Shown here: positions 1-8,739 of the stretch, in pieces | Layout: every line of letters begins with the position of its first letter | How positions within the stretch are numbered: the first letter of the stretch is position 1 | Assembly: GCF_904848585.1 (NCBI RefSeq) | Contig: NZ_CAJHCR010000006.1 | Location: 62,001 to 126,000, forward strand | DNA length: 64,000 nucleotides | Reading direction: 5' to 3' | DNA from: Paraburkholderia kirstenboschensis | GTDB lineage: Bacteria; Pseudomonadota; Gammaproteobacteria; Burkholderiales; Burkholderiaceae | Position numbers and translations under genes: made by a program | Notes under the pieces: generated by a model | What the model was told of the DNA's origin: nothing | Database searches by the model: none | The model's input: only the letters and a program-made list of their open reading frames with translations

Positions 1-185
1 GTCTCGCACTCTTCGTGCGGCGCGACGAACAGGAAGCCGCGTGGCGCTGGGTCGAACCGATTCTGAACGAATGGAAGGCTTCGAACAAACCGCCGAAGCC
101 TTATGCTGCGGGCACATGGGGTCCTGCCGCCGCGAGCGCGATGCTCGCGCAGCACGGCACCTGCTGGCTCGAAGAAGAGAACTGA
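1..185 (+). CDS. zwf: Glucose-6-phosphate dehydrogenase, C-terminal fragment
   Basis: Only the last 60 codons are in the window, in the frame starting at base 3, ending in TGA at 183-185. The translated tail (VRRDEQEAAWRWVEPILNEW, then a GTWGPAAA segment and a final LEEEN) is the usual C-terminus of NADP-dependent glucose-6-phosphate dehydrogenase. That enzyme oxidises glucose 6-phosphate to 6-phosphogluconolactone in the cytosol. The pgl gene follows 49 bp later, which supports a zwf-pgl-glk operon. The 5' part and promoter lie outside the window. Confidence 0.9.
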   Translation, partial: LALFVRRDEQEAAWRWVEPILNEWKASNKPPKPYAAGTWGPAAASAMLAQHGTCWLEEEN

Positions 186-234
186 TTCGCGGCGGATTTT
201 CGCAGCTCTAACAAAAAAGCAGCACGGAGGAGAA

Positions 235-981
235 GTGATCGAGCTACACGCTTTCGACGATCAACGCGCCCAATCCGACGCGTTGGCGAAGGCCGTTGGC
301 GACGCGTTACATGCATCGCTGGCCGCACAGACGGCGACGTCAGACGCCGGTATATCCGGCGCGTCCACAGCCGGTACGTCCACAGCCGGCCCGCCCCCGG
401 CCCTGCTCGCCGTGTCCGGCGGCAGCAGTCCGCGCCCGTTCCTGCAGACGTTATCCACCCAAAGCTTCGACTGGCCGCGCATCGCGGTGACACTCGTCGA
501 CGACCGCTGGGTGCCTGAGACGGACAGCGCAAGCAACTCGCAACTCGTGCACGCCACGTTGCTGCAGAACGCCGCGAAGAACGCGACGTTCTGGCCGCTC
601 GTCGACACCACGCAGGATCTGCACTCCCATGTCGCCGCGCTGAACGCCGACCCGCGTTTCGCCAGCGTGCCCGACGTCGCGATTCTCGGCATGGGCGAAG
701 ACGGCCACACCGCGTCGATCTTCGCCGATGCGCCCGAATGGGATTACGCCATTAGCACGACTGAGCGCTTCGTCGCCGTTCATCCCGGCAGCGCGCCGCA
801 TGCGCGCGTGAGCTGGTCGCTCTCGGCGCTCAAAGAAGTGAAGCACCTGTTTTTGCTGATTGCCGGACCGCGCAAGATGGACGTGCTGAACGCCGCCGCA
901 TCTTCGCTACAAAAAAATGCCATCTCGCAGTTGGCGAACGACAAGGGAGTGAGACTCGATGTCTACTGGTGTGCAAACTAA
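235..981 (+). CDS. pgl: 6-phosphogluconolactonase
   Basis: Encodes 248 aa. It hydrolyses 6-phosphogluconolactone, the product of Zwf, to 6-phosphogluconate. The family core is visible: LAVSGGSSPRPFL near residue 60, LVDDRWVP near residue 90 and ILGMGEDGHTASIF near residues 147-160. The open frame runs further upstream but overlaps zwf. The GTG at 235 is preferred because a GGAGG ribosome site lies at 226-230 and the protein then starts VIELHAFDDQ, as usual for the family. The 3' end overlaps the start of glk by 23 bp, so the two are probably translationally coupled. Confidence 0.93.
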   Translation: MIELHAFDDQRAQSDALAKAVGDALHASLAAQTATSDAGISGASTAGTSTAGPPPALLAVSGGSSPRPFLQTLSTQSFDWPRIAVTLVDDRWVPETDSASNSQLVHATLLQNAAKNATFWPLVDTTQDLHSHVAALNADPRFASVPDVAILGMGEDGHTASIFADAPEWDYAISTTERFVAVHPGSAPHARVSWSLSALKEVKHLFLLIAGPRKMDVLNAAASSLQKNAISQLANDKGVRLDVYWCAN

Positions 982-2875
982 GGCTGCTCCGGGCGCGGGC
1001 CAGCACGCCGATGGACCGAGGCTGCTGGCCGACATCGGCGGCACGAATGCGCGCTTTGCGCTGGAAACCGGACCGGGCGAGATCGGCTCGGTGCACGTCT
1101 ACCCGTGCGCGGATTACCCCGGCGTCGCTGAAGTTATCAAGAAGTATCTGAAGGACACGAAGATCGGCCGCGTGAATCACGCGGCGATTGCGATTGCGAA
1201 CCCGGTCGACGGCGATCAGGTCAGCATGACGAATCACGACTGGAGCTTTTCAATCGAAGCCACGCGCCGTGCGCTCGGCTTCGACACGCTGCTCGTCGTG
1301 AACGACTTCACCGCGCTCGCCATGGCCCTGCCCGGCCTGACGGATGCGCAACGCGTGCAGGTCGGCGGCGGTACGCGCCGCCCGAACAGCGTGATCGGCC
1401 TGCTCGGTCCGGGCACCGGTATGGGTGTCTCGGGCCTGATTCCTGCCGACGACCGCTGGATTGCGCTCGGCAGCGAAGGCGGTCACGCCACGTTCGCGCC
1501 GGCCGACGAGCGCGAAGACATCGTGCTGCAATACGCGCGCAAGAAATGGTCGCATGTATCGTTCGAACGCGTGGCCGCGGGGCCCGGCATCGAAGTGATC
1601 TACCGTGCGCTGGCGGGCCGCGACAAGAAGCGCGTAGCGGCAAACGTCGACACTGTCGAGATCGTCAAACGCGCGTTGGACGGCGAGCCGCTCGCGGCTG
1701 AATCCGTCGACGTGTTCTGCGGCATTCTCGGCACCTTCGCGGGCAATATCGCCGTGACGCTCGGCGCGCTCGGCGGCATCTATATCGGCGGCGGCGTCGT
1801 ACCGCGGCTCGGCGAGTTCTTTGCGCGCTCGTCGTTTCGCAAACGCTTCGAGGCGAAAGGCCGCTTCGAGGCCTATTTGCAGAACGTGCCGACTTACGTG
1901 ATCACCGCGGAATATCCGGCGTTTCTCGGCGTGTCCGCGATCCTCGCCGAGCAGTTGTCGAATCGCGCGGGCGGCAGTTCGTCGGCGGTATTCGAGCGGA
2001 TCCGGCAGATGCGCGACGCGCTGACGCCCGCCGAGCGACGCGTCGCCGATCTCGCGCTGAACCATCCGCGCTCGATCATCAACGACCCGATCGTGGACAT
2101 TGCCCGCAAGGCCGACGTGAGTCAGCCGACCGTGATCCGCTTTTGCCGCTCGCTCGGTTGCCAGGGTTTGTCGGACTTCAAGCTGAAGCTTGCGACCGGT
2201 TTGACCGGCACGATTCCGGTGAGCCACAGCCAGGTGCATCTCGGCGATACGGCGACGGACTTCGGCGCGAAGGTGCTCGACAACACCGTGTCGGCCATTC
2301 TGCAATTGCGCGAGCATCTGAACTTCGACCAGGTGGAACGCGCGATCGATCTGTTGAACGGCGCACGGCGCATCGAGTTCTACGGACTCGGCAATTCGAA
2401 CATCGTCGCGCAGGACGCGCACTACAAGTTTTTCCGCTTCGGCATTCCGACCATTGCCTATGGCGATCTATACATGCAGGCCGCTTCGGCTGCGTTGCTC
2501 GGCAAGGGCGACGTGATCGTCGCCGTGTCGAAGTCGGGCCGCGCGCCCGAACTGCTGCGCGTGCTCGACGTAGCGATGCAGGCAGGCGCGAAGGTGATCG
2601 CGATCACGTCGAGCAACACGCCGCTCGCCAAGCGCGCGACGGTCGCGCTCGAAACCGATCACATCGAAATTCGCGAGTCGCAACTCTCCATGATTTCGCG
2701 GATTCTGCATCTGGTGATGATCGACATTCTCGCGGTCGGCGTGGCAATTCGTCGCGCGGTGCCGAGCGCGGACGTCGCGGAGACGGTGGCAAAAGCACGT
2801 CAAGGCGCCGACGACGACGCGACCGCGGTGCTCGACTGGCTCAGTCACGGCGCGGCTTCATCGGCGCGCGATTGA
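959..2875 (+). CDS. glk: Bifunctional glucokinase / HexR-type RpiR transcriptional regulator
   Basis: A 638-aa fusion. Residues about 20-340 are a ROK-unrelated bacterial glucokinase: LLADIGGTNARFAL at about 22-34 binds phosphate, VVNDFTALA follows, and LGPGTGMGVS lies near 150 with GSEGGHATFAP after it. Residues about 345-420 are an RpiR helix-turn-helix (VSQPTVIRFCRSLG). Residues about 465-600 are a SIS sugar-phosphate binding domain (IEFYGLGNSN, AVSKSGRAPELL). The first half makes glucose 6-phosphate. The second half resembles HexR, which in proteobacteria senses KDPG and represses zwf/edd genes. The fusion is known in Burkholderia. ATG at 959 lies inside the end of pgl. Autoregulation of this operon is inferred. 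Confidence 0.93.
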   Translation: MSTGVQTKAAPGAGQHADGPRLLADIGGTNARFALETGPGEIGSVHVYPCADYPGVAEVIKKYLKDTKIGRVNHAAIAIANPVDGDQVSMTNHDWSFSIEATRRALGFDTLLVVNDFTALAMALPGLTDAQRVQVGGGTRRPNSVIGLLGPGTGMGVSGLIPADDRWIALGSEGGHATFAPADEREDIVLQYARKKWSHVSFERVAAGPGIEVIYRALAGRDKKRVAANVDTVEIVKRALDGEPLAAESVDVFCGILGTFAGNIAVTLGALGGIYIGGGVVPRLGEFFARSSFRKRFEAKGRFEAYLQNVPTYVITAEYPAFLGVSAILAEQLSNRAGGSSSAVFERIRQMRDALTPAERRVADLALNHPRSIINDPIVDIARKADVSQPTVIRFCRSLGCQGLSDFKLKLATGLTGTIPVSHSQVHLGDTATDFGAKVLDNTVSAILQLREHLNFDQVERAIDLLNGARRIEFYGLGNSNIVAQDAHYKFFRFGIPTIAYGDLYMQAASAALLGKGDVIVAVSKSGRAPELLRVLDVAMQAGAKVIAITSSNTPLAKRATVALETDHIEIRESQLSMISRILHLVMIDILAVGVAIRRAVPSADVAETVAKARQGADDDATAVLDWLSHGAASSARD

Positions 2876-2884
2876 TGTCTGTAC

Positions 2885-2910
2885 GAAGGCCACGCTACGG
2901 CGTGGCCTTC
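2885..2910 (+). terminator. Hairpin terminator after glk
   Basis: A perfect 11-bp stem (GAAGGCCACGC pairing with GCGTGGCCTTC) closes a TACG tetraloop 10 bp after the glk stop. The downstream T-run is poor, so it is either a weak intrinsic terminator or an mRNA-stabilising end. Confidence 0.6.
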
Positions 2911-3025
2911 ATACATCTCCTGAAAATGCGGACAGAAGCATTGCCTGTGCGAGTACGCGCTTCAATAGCGCGACCCGGACAACAAGCGATAATAGAAACT
3001 CCATCGCTCACGGCAAAGCACACCG

Positions 3026-3952
3026 ATGATCATCCGTCCGCATCTCCATTGGTTCCGCATGCTGCTCGCCTGGCGCGGCTCGGTGCTTCCGCAGTTGCTT
3101 CCCCGGCTCTTCCTCATTTTCGCGATCTCGGTCATTGCGGTCGCAGCGCACGATCATCTGCTGCCAATCTCGCTGAACCTCAACACGACTGCGCCGTTCT
3201 CGCTCATCGGCATCGCTCTCGCGGTATTTCTCGGCTTTCGCAACAACGCCAGTTATGACCGCTGGTGGGAAGCGCGCAAGCTCTGGGGCCAATTGTTGAA
3301 TGACGCGCGTTCGCTTACTCGCCAGGCGCTGACCTTGCGAACCTCGCAGTTGCCGAAAGAAGAAGTGGCCGAGTTTTGCGCCGCGTTGGGCGCGTTGCCG
3401 CACGCGCTGCGCCATCAGCTTCGCAGAAGCGATCCGCGCGACGACCTCGCCGCACGCCTGCCGCCTGCGTTGTTCGAACGCGTTATGGCGTCGCGCTACA
3501 AACCGGCGACGCTAATGCTGGTTCTCGGCGAATGGGTGCAGCGCCAGGCGCAAAACGGCTCGATCGATCCGATGGGTGTACTCGCGTTCGACCGGAATCT
3601 GAATGGCTTGTCGGATGTGATCGGCGGATGCGAGCGCATCGTGTCGACGCCGTTGCCGTTTGCCTACTCGGTGATGATTCACCGCACGGTGTATTTCTTT
3701 TGCGCGTCGCTGCCGTTTGGACTCGTCGACAGCATCGGCATTTTTACGCCGGTGTTCGCGGTGTTCGTTGCGTACACCTTCATGGCGCACGAAGCGATCG
3801 CGTCGCAAATCGAGGAGCCGTTCGGCACCGACGACAACGACCTCGCGCTGCACACCATGTCCCTCATCATTGAAGACGCACTGTGCGATCTGCGCGGCGA
3901 ACCCGCGGTCGCGCTGCCCGACCCGCAAGGCGAAAGCTACGCGCTGACCTGA
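3026..3952 (+). CDS. Bestrophin-family (YneE/UPF0187) anion channel protein
   Basis: Encodes 308 aa. Bacterial bestrophins form pentameric inner-membrane anion channels. The N-terminus IIRPHLHWFRMLLAWRGSVL is followed by hydrophobic segments at about 25-45 and 60-73. The family signature FRNNASYDRWWEARKLWG lies near residues 75-90. Two more hydrophobic segments lie near 220-255, and a conserved acidic IEEPFGTDDNDLAL stretch follows. It appears to be a single-gene unit, since glk ends in a hairpin and the next gene is convergent. A GATAAT at 2988-2993 could be a -10 element. The transported ion cannot be read from sequence. Confidence 0.88.
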   Translation: MIIRPHLHWFRMLLAWRGSVLPQLLPRLFLIFAISVIAVAAHDHLLPISLNLNTTAPFSLIGIALAVFLGFRNNASYDRWWEARKLWGQLLNDARSLTRQALTLRTSQLPKEEVAEFCAALGALPHALRHQLRRSDPRDDLAARLPPALFERVMASRYKPATLMLVLGEWVQRQAQNGSIDPMGVLAFDRNLNGLSDVIGGCERIVSTPLPFAYSVMIHRTVYFFCASLPFGLVDSIGIFTPVFAVFVAYTFMAHEAIASQIEEPFGTDDNDLALHTMSLIIEDALCDLRGEPAVALPDPQGESYALT

Positions 3953-3988
3953 ACCTCTCGATGAGGCAGCGCCTGCCTGCTCGCAGGT

Positions 3989-4669
3989 CTAGTCGTTGCC
4001 GACCGTTTCCGACAAACGCTTGAGCGTCGCCACACGCGCACCGATGATGTCGATGCGGCCGCGCTCGTCGACGAGCGGCGTGGTCGCGTTCAGGTAGGCG
4101 GTCCACGCCTTTTGTGCGCGCGTCAGCGTGGGACGCGAGCGCGCCGGCATCTTTGCGTGCAGACGGCGATAGTAGCGATTCAGGTCGAACATCGCGTGTT
4201 CGCAGCGCGCGTCCGCACGGCAAGCACGCGGACGGCCCGCAGGATCGCCGCCGCCGGCACTCGCCTTCGCCACCGCGCTGCGCAGCGCGAGCGCCCGGTC
4301 ACGCACCGGCTGCAATTGCATATCGGCTTCGGCGAGCACATACATCGTGCCGCGCGTGGTGGCGAACACCGCCGCGAGCAGTTGCGTTTCGGCATCACGT
4401 GAAGCCTGCCAGCTCGCCTGACTCTTCTGCCACTCCTTGCGCCGCGCCGGCGGCAACTCCGGCTGCAACTGCTGCCATGCGTTGTCCAAAGCGGTCTTCC
4501 AGCCGATGCGCGCAGTCTCCATGCACTGCACCTGCCCCGCCGTCGACGACATATCGCTGCGTGCCAGACACGTGCGCATCGCCGCGTCGATCGGATCGGC
4601 TGCGGCGACTTCAGCGCGCGCGGCGAGCGGCGCGACACCGATTAGCAGTGCGCACGTGAACGTACGCAT
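3989..4669 (-). CDS. LprI-like (DUF1311) secreted protein
   Basis: Encodes 226 aa from ATG at 4669. This start gives a clean signal peptide (MRTFTCALLIGVAPLAARA). Longer in-frame starts exist back to a TTG at 4801 that overlaps the decarboxylase stop. The mature part has the lysozyme-inhibitor LprI N-terminal pattern: CLARSDMSSTAGQVQCMETA, a tryptophan, then LDNAWQQLQPELP. A second helical region carries a Cys pair (RACRADARCEHAMFDLNRYY). LprI proteins are periplasmic and some inhibit host lysozyme; inhibition is not shown here. It lies just downstream of the decarboxylase on the same strand and may be cotranscribed. Confidence 0.7.
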   Translation of the reverse strand: MRTFTCALLIGVAPLAARAEVAAADPIDAAMRTCLARSDMSSTAGQVQCMETARIGWKTALDNAWQQLQPELPPARRKEWQKSQASWQASRDAETQLLAAVFATTRGTMYVLAEADMQLQPVRDRALALRSAVAKASAGGGDPAGRPRACRADARCEHAMFDLNRYYRRLHAKMPARSRPTLTRAQKAWTAYLNATTPLVDERGRIDIIGARVATLKRLSETVGND

Positions 4670-4785
4670 CAGCGCGCCTGCAAGTGCACGCACAAGTGCG
4701 CTCTGTGCCGCGCGCACCGAAGCCGGCGCGCGCAACCGGCGCCGCAAGCCTCGGTTGCTTCCGAGGAACGTCATGAAGCGCATTG

Positions 4786-7071
4786 TCAGACGCGCACGCA
4801 ATCGACGAAATATTCGATGCGTCCGTTGATCATCTCGCCGACGAGACCGTGAATGTCCGTGTGGAAACCCGGGAAACGCTCGTTGAATTCACGCGCGAAA
4901 CGCAGATAGTTGACGATGGTCTTGTTAAAGCGCTCGCCCGGAATGAGCAGCGGAATGCCCGGCGGATACGGCGTCAACAGAATCGACGTGACGCGGCCTT
5001 CGAGTTCGTCGATGGGCACGCGGTCGATCTCACGGTGCGCGAGCTTCGCGAACGCGTCGGACGGCTTCATCGCCGGTTCCATGCTCGACAGGTACATCTC
5101 GGTCGTGAGCCGCGCAATGTCGTTCGCGCGGTAGACGCTGTGGATCTGCTGGCACAGGTCGCGCAAACCGACGCGCTCATACGTCGGATGCAGCGCGACG
5201 AAGTCCGGCAACACGCGCCACAACGGCTGGTTGTTGTCGTAGTCGTCCTTGAACTGCTGGAGTTCGGTCACCATCGAATTCCAGCGGCCCTTCGTGATGC
5301 CGATCGTGAACATGATGAAGAACGAATACAGCCCGGTCTTCTCGACGATGATGCCGTGCTCGGCCAGATACTTGGTCACGATCGCGGCCGGAATGCCCGT
5401 CTCGCCGAAACCGCCGTCCATGTCCAGACCCGGCGTGACGATAGTCGCCTTGATCGGATCGAGCATGTTGAAGCCTTCGGCAAGCGGTCCGAAACCGTGC
5501 CACGAATCGTTCGGGCGAAGCATCCAGTCTTCGCGCGAACCGATGCCTTCGTCGGCGAACTGGTCCGGGCCCCAGACCTTGAAGAACCAGTCGTCGCCGT
5601 ATTCCGTATCGACCTTGGTCATAGCACGGCGGAAGTCCAGCGCTTCCGCAATCGACTCTTCGACCAGAGCTGTGCCGCCGGGCGCTTCCATCATGGCCGC
5701 GGCCACATCGCACGACGCGATGATCGCGTATTGCGGGCTCGTCGACGTATGCATCAGATACGCCTCGTTGAAGCGGTGCTTGTCGAAGCGGCTGTTCTTC
5801 GAATCCTGCACGACGATCTGCGAAGCCTGCGAGATGCCGGCCAGCAGCTTGTGCGTGGAGTGCGTGGCAAAGACCATTGCGCCGATGCGCGGACGGCCCG
5901 CGCCGATCGCGTGCATGTCCTGATAGAACTCGTGGAATTCGGCATGCGGCAGCCACGCTTCGTCGAAGTGGAGCGTGTCGAGCCATTCGCCCAACATTTC
6001 CTTGATCATCTCGACGTTGTAGATCACGCCGTCGTACGTGCTTTGGGTGATCGTCAGAATGCGCGGCTTCAGGTTCGGGTTCTTCGCGAGCGCTTCGCGG
6101 GCGAACGGATTCGCCTCGATCTTCTTGCGGATGTTTTCCGGCTCGAACTCCGAACGCGGAATCGGACCGATGATGCCGAAGTTGTTGCGCGTCGGCGTGA
6201 GGAACACCGGAATCGCGCCGGTCATCGTGATCGCGTGCAGGATCGACTTGTGGCAGTTGCGGTCCACCAGCACGATGTCGCCCGGCGCGACCGTGCCGTG
6301 CCAGACGATCTTGTTCGAGGTCGACGTGCCGTTGGTCACGAAGAACACATGGTCCGCGCTGAAGATGCGCGCGGCGTTGCGCTCGGAAGCCGCAACGGGG
6401 CCGGTGTGATCGAGCAGTTGCCCGAGTTCGTCGACGGCGTTGCAGACGTCCGCGCGCAGCATGTTCTCGCCGAAGAACTGATGGAACATCTGACCGAGCG
6501 GGCTCTTCAGGAACGCGACGCCCCCCGAGTGCCCCGGACAGTGCCACGAGTACGAGCCTTCTTCGGCGTACTGCACCAGTTCCTTGAAGAACGGCGGCGC
6601 GAGCGAATCCAGATAAACCTTCGTTTCGCGGATGATATGGCGCGCGACGAACTCCGGCGTGTCCTCGAACATGTGGATGAAGCCGTGCAATTCACGCAGG
6701 ATGTCGTTCGGCAAGTGGCGAGAAGTACGCGTTTCGCCGTACAGGAAGATCGGAATGTCGGCGTTGCGGCGGCGCACTTCCGTCACGAACGCGCGCAGCG
6801 CGACGATGGCGGCCGCCAGTTCCGGCGTTTCCCCTTCGACCACGACGTTTTCGACGTAGGGCAGCAGTTCGTCGTCGTCGATCGAAAGGATGAAGCACGA
6901 CGCGCGGCTCGACTGCTGCGCGAACGAAGTCAGATCGCCGTAGCTCGTCAACCCGAGCACTTCCGCGCCTTCTTTCTCGATTGCTTCGGCCAAAGCCCGA
7001 ATGCCGGAACCCGAGATGTTCTCGGAGCGGAAATCTTCGTCGATGATGACGACGGGAAAACGGAACTTCAT
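4786..7071 (-). CDS. Orn/Lys/Arg decarboxylase (biodegradative type, PLP-dependent)
   Basis: Encodes 761 aa, the length of inducible acid-resistance decarboxylases such as AdiA, CadA and SpeF. Residues about 1-130 form the response-regulator-like wing domain (FPVVIIDEDFRSENI). The PLP fold follows, with HCPGHSGG near 180 and FFVTNGTSTSNKIV near 240. The cofactor lysine is K408 in ATHSTHKLLAG. The C-terminal domain contains LTPYPPGIPLLIPGERF. It decarboxylates a basic amino acid, consuming a proton and making a polyamine or agmatine. The substrate is not decided by sequence reading alone; arginine or ornithine are both plausible. A GGAGAA ribosome site precedes ATG at 7071. No partner antiporter gene is adjacent. 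Confidence 0.92.
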   Translation of the reverse strand: MKFRFPVVIIDEDFRSENISGSGIRALAEAIEKEGAEVLGLTSYGDLTSFAQQSSRASCFILSIDDDELLPYVENVVVEGETPELAAAIVALRAFVTEVRRRNADIPIFLYGETRTSRHLPNDILRELHGFIHMFEDTPEFVARHIIRETKVYLDSLAPPFFKELVQYAEEGSYSWHCPGHSGGVAFLKSPLGQMFHQFFGENMLRADVCNAVDELGQLLDHTGPVAASERNAARIFSADHVFFVTNGTSTSNKIVWHGTVAPGDIVLVDRNCHKSILHAITMTGAIPVFLTPTRNNFGIIGPIPRSEFEPENIRKKIEANPFAREALAKNPNLKPRILTITQSTYDGVIYNVEMIKEMLGEWLDTLHFDEAWLPHAEFHEFYQDMHAIGAGRPRIGAMVFATHSTHKLLAGISQASQIVVQDSKNSRFDKHRFNEAYLMHTSTSPQYAIIASCDVAAAMMEAPGGTALVEESIAEALDFRRAMTKVDTEYGDDWFFKVWGPDQFADEGIGSREDWMLRPNDSWHGFGPLAEGFNMLDPIKATIVTPGLDMDGGFGETGIPAAIVTKYLAEHGIIVEKTGLYSFFIMFTIGITKGRWNSMVTELQQFKDDYDNNQPLWRVLPDFVALHPTYERVGLRDLCQQIHSVYRANDIARLTTEMYLSSMEPAMKPSDAFAKLAHREIDRVPIDELEGRVTSILLTPYPPGIPLLIPGERFNKTIVNYLRFAREFNERFPGFHTDIHGLVGEMINGRIEYFVDCVRV

Positions 7072-7158
7072 GGGCGATTCTCCAAAAAGAACGACCGCTG
7101 CACTGGATAGATTGCAGCGGTCACCCTGTGTACCTGGTGGGTCAATGCACTGCCGACG

Positions 7159-7728
7159 TCACGTCTTCGGCAACGTGACCCCGTGCTGTCCTTGATATTT
7201 GCCGCCGCGATCCGCGTACGACGTTTCACAAATCTCGTCGCTTTCGAAAAACAGCACCTGGGCGACGCCTTCGTTCGCGTAGATTTTCGCAGGCAAAGGT
7301 GTCGTATTCGAGAATTCGAGCGTGACGTGACCTTCCCATTCCGGCTCGAACGGCGTGACGTTCACGATGATGCCGCAGCGCGCGTAAGTGGACTTGCCGA
7401 GACACACGGTCAGCACCGAGCGCGGAATGCGGAAATACTCGACCGTGCGAGCGAGCGCGAACGAATTAGGCGGGATGATGCAGACGTCGCCCTTGAAGTC
7501 CACGAACGATTTCTCGTCGAAATTTTTCGGGTCGACAATGGTCGAGTTGATGTTCGTGAAGATCTTGAATTCGTCGGCGCAGCGAATGTCGTAGCCGTAG
7601 CTCGATGTGCCGTAACTGACAATCTTCCGGCCGTCTTCGGAGACGCGAACCTGATCGGGCACGAACGGCTCGATCATTTTGTGCGACTCGGCCATGCGCC
7701 GGATCCACTTGTCGGATTTGATGGTCAT
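7159..7728 (-). CDS. dcd: dCTP deaminase
   Basis: Encodes 189 aa from ATG at 7728, the standard length. It deaminates dCTP to dUTP for thymidylate synthesis. Family sequence is clear throughout: MTIKSDKWIRRMA, YGTSSYGYDIRCADEFKIF, LGKSTYARCGIIVNVTPFEP (conserved Ser-Arg and active-site region) and a C-terminal GGKYQGQHGVTLPKT. The reading frame continues upstream to 7848, but that part has no family similarity. It is separated from the decarboxylase by 87 bp and may be read with it. Confidence 0.95.
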   Translation of the reverse strand: MTIKSDKWIRRMAESHKMIEPFVPDQVRVSEDGRKIVSYGTSSYGYDIRCADEFKIFTNINSTIVDPKNFDEKSFVDFKGDVCIIPPNSFALARTVEYFRIPRSVLTVCLGKSTYARCGIIVNVTPFEPEWEGHVTLEFSNTTPLPAKIYANEGVAQVLFFESDEICETSYADRGGKYQGQHGVTLPKT

Positions 7729-8075
7729 AGGTGAACGCTGCTCGACGTGAATAACAGGTGTGTGACGGATAACAACCCGGCGCGTGCCGGGCACGTTGCG
7801 ACCGGTTGTCCCACTTCTTAGGACCGGCTTTTGCCGGTGCGCCCGCAAGAAGCTGCCCGGGGCAGCATTGGCGATGACGCCGGCCGGCCGCCGCCGCGAA
7901 AGGCGCTTATTTTACGCGATCACGAGGATGCTGCCGCACATGGGGGCCACTGCTGAGCGCTGGGAAGCCGCTTGGGTCTGCTTTGGTCTGCTTTGGGCTG
8001 CTTTCGTCTGCTCCTGGTCCGCTTCTGGCCGCTCGGCCACAGGTAGGAGCAACAGGCCAACCACGCGGTTATTGC
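7729..8075. other. Intergenic region between dcd and the SodC-like gene, with a degenerate 10-bp repeat
   Basis: 347 bp without a convincing gene; it should contain the dcd promoter. A 6-bp inverted repeat (CCCGGC/GCCGGG) lies at 7776-7791. At 7971-8010 a 10-bp unit of the form CTTTGGTCTG occurs four times with small changes, and decays over the next 20 bp. Nothing else is recognisable. Confidence 0.6.
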
Positions 8076-8609
8076 TCATTGACGGATCAGACCGCACGCA
8101 AGCGCGGGACCCGCACCATGCGGCGGATACGCGTAGGGATCGGTTGCGTCGTGATGCAGCAGCACCGCGCGTTGCAGAACCGAACGGATACCGTCGAGCG
8201 AAACGTCCGGAGCGACGATGAAGCCGGTCGCCACGCCGTTCGCGTCCGCATGAATGTTGCCGAGATCGCCTTCGACGCGCGCGCCCGCTTTCAGACGCTC
8301 GGCAGCCGGCGAGAACACCTGGCCGGCGCTGGAGCCGTCGGTGGCATTGCAGTCGCCGCGCTCGTGAACTTGCAGCGCGTGATCGCTGTTGGCCGGCAGG
8401 CCCGCGAGATTGTAGGTGACCTGCACGCCGTCCGAGCGTTCGATGAACGTAACGAGGCCTCGCGCCTGATTGCCCACGGTGGGCAGCAACTGCGCGTCGG
8501 CGCGCTTTTCCTGTGGTCTCAGGAAGGCGCTGCAGCCGCATAACAGCATACTGCTGGCAGTCAGGACGATGAAGGCATGCACCGCCTGCCAGTCGATTCG
8601 TTTTCCCAT
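8076..8609 (-). CDS. SodC-like (Cu/Zn superoxide dismutase family) lipoprotein with lost metal ligands
   Basis: Encodes 177 aa from ATG at 8609. A signal peptide ends in the lipobox LCGC with Cys26 as the lipidation site. The fold signature is SodC: ALQVHERGDC at 78-87, AGDL-like GDLGNI at 114-119, RAVLLHHD at 148-154 and the final ACGLI, with the disulfide pair C87/C172 kept. The first copper histidine of the normal HxH is glutamine (Q80). The bridging histidine of the usual GGHFNP motif is absent (GQVFSP). The two following zinc histidines are also missing. H82, H152 and D115 remain. It may therefore be non-catalytic or bind one metal differently. Confidence 0.78.
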   Translation of the reverse strand: MGKRIDWQAVHAFIVLTASSMLLCGCSAFLRPQEKRADAQLLPTVGNQARGLVTFIERSDGVQVTYNLAGLPANSDHALQVHERGDCNATDGSSAGQVFSPAAERLKAGARVEGDLGNIHADANGVATGFIVAPDVSLDGIRSVLQRAVLLHHDATDPYAYPPHGAGPALACGLIRQ

Positions 8610-8739
8610 GCGATCCTCGTGCCGGCTGGCAGCCGCCCCTGCGGTCGCCGAGCCGAACCTGTGAAGTCGACATGATACCGCGAGACCAGGCGCGAATAGA
8701 CGCCTGGGCCCCCCTTCCAACCGTCGTTTGAACGGCTCG

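Noticed and set aside
3972..3987. Small CCTGC/GCAGG hairpin between the bestrophin and LprI-like genes as a terminator
   Set aside because: The stem is only 5 bp and no T-run follows on either strand.
4669..4801. N-terminal extension of the LprI-like protein to TTG at 4801
   Set aside because: The extra 44 residues are Arg-rich and precede a clean signal peptide, so the ATG at 4669 was preferred, though coupling to the decarboxylase stop is not excluded.
4783..7110. A 775-codon open frame on the plus strand opposite the decarboxylase
   Set aside because: It is the antisense shadow of a clear PLP decarboxylase; its translation is Arg/His/Asp-rich low-complexity typical of reversed GC-rich codons.
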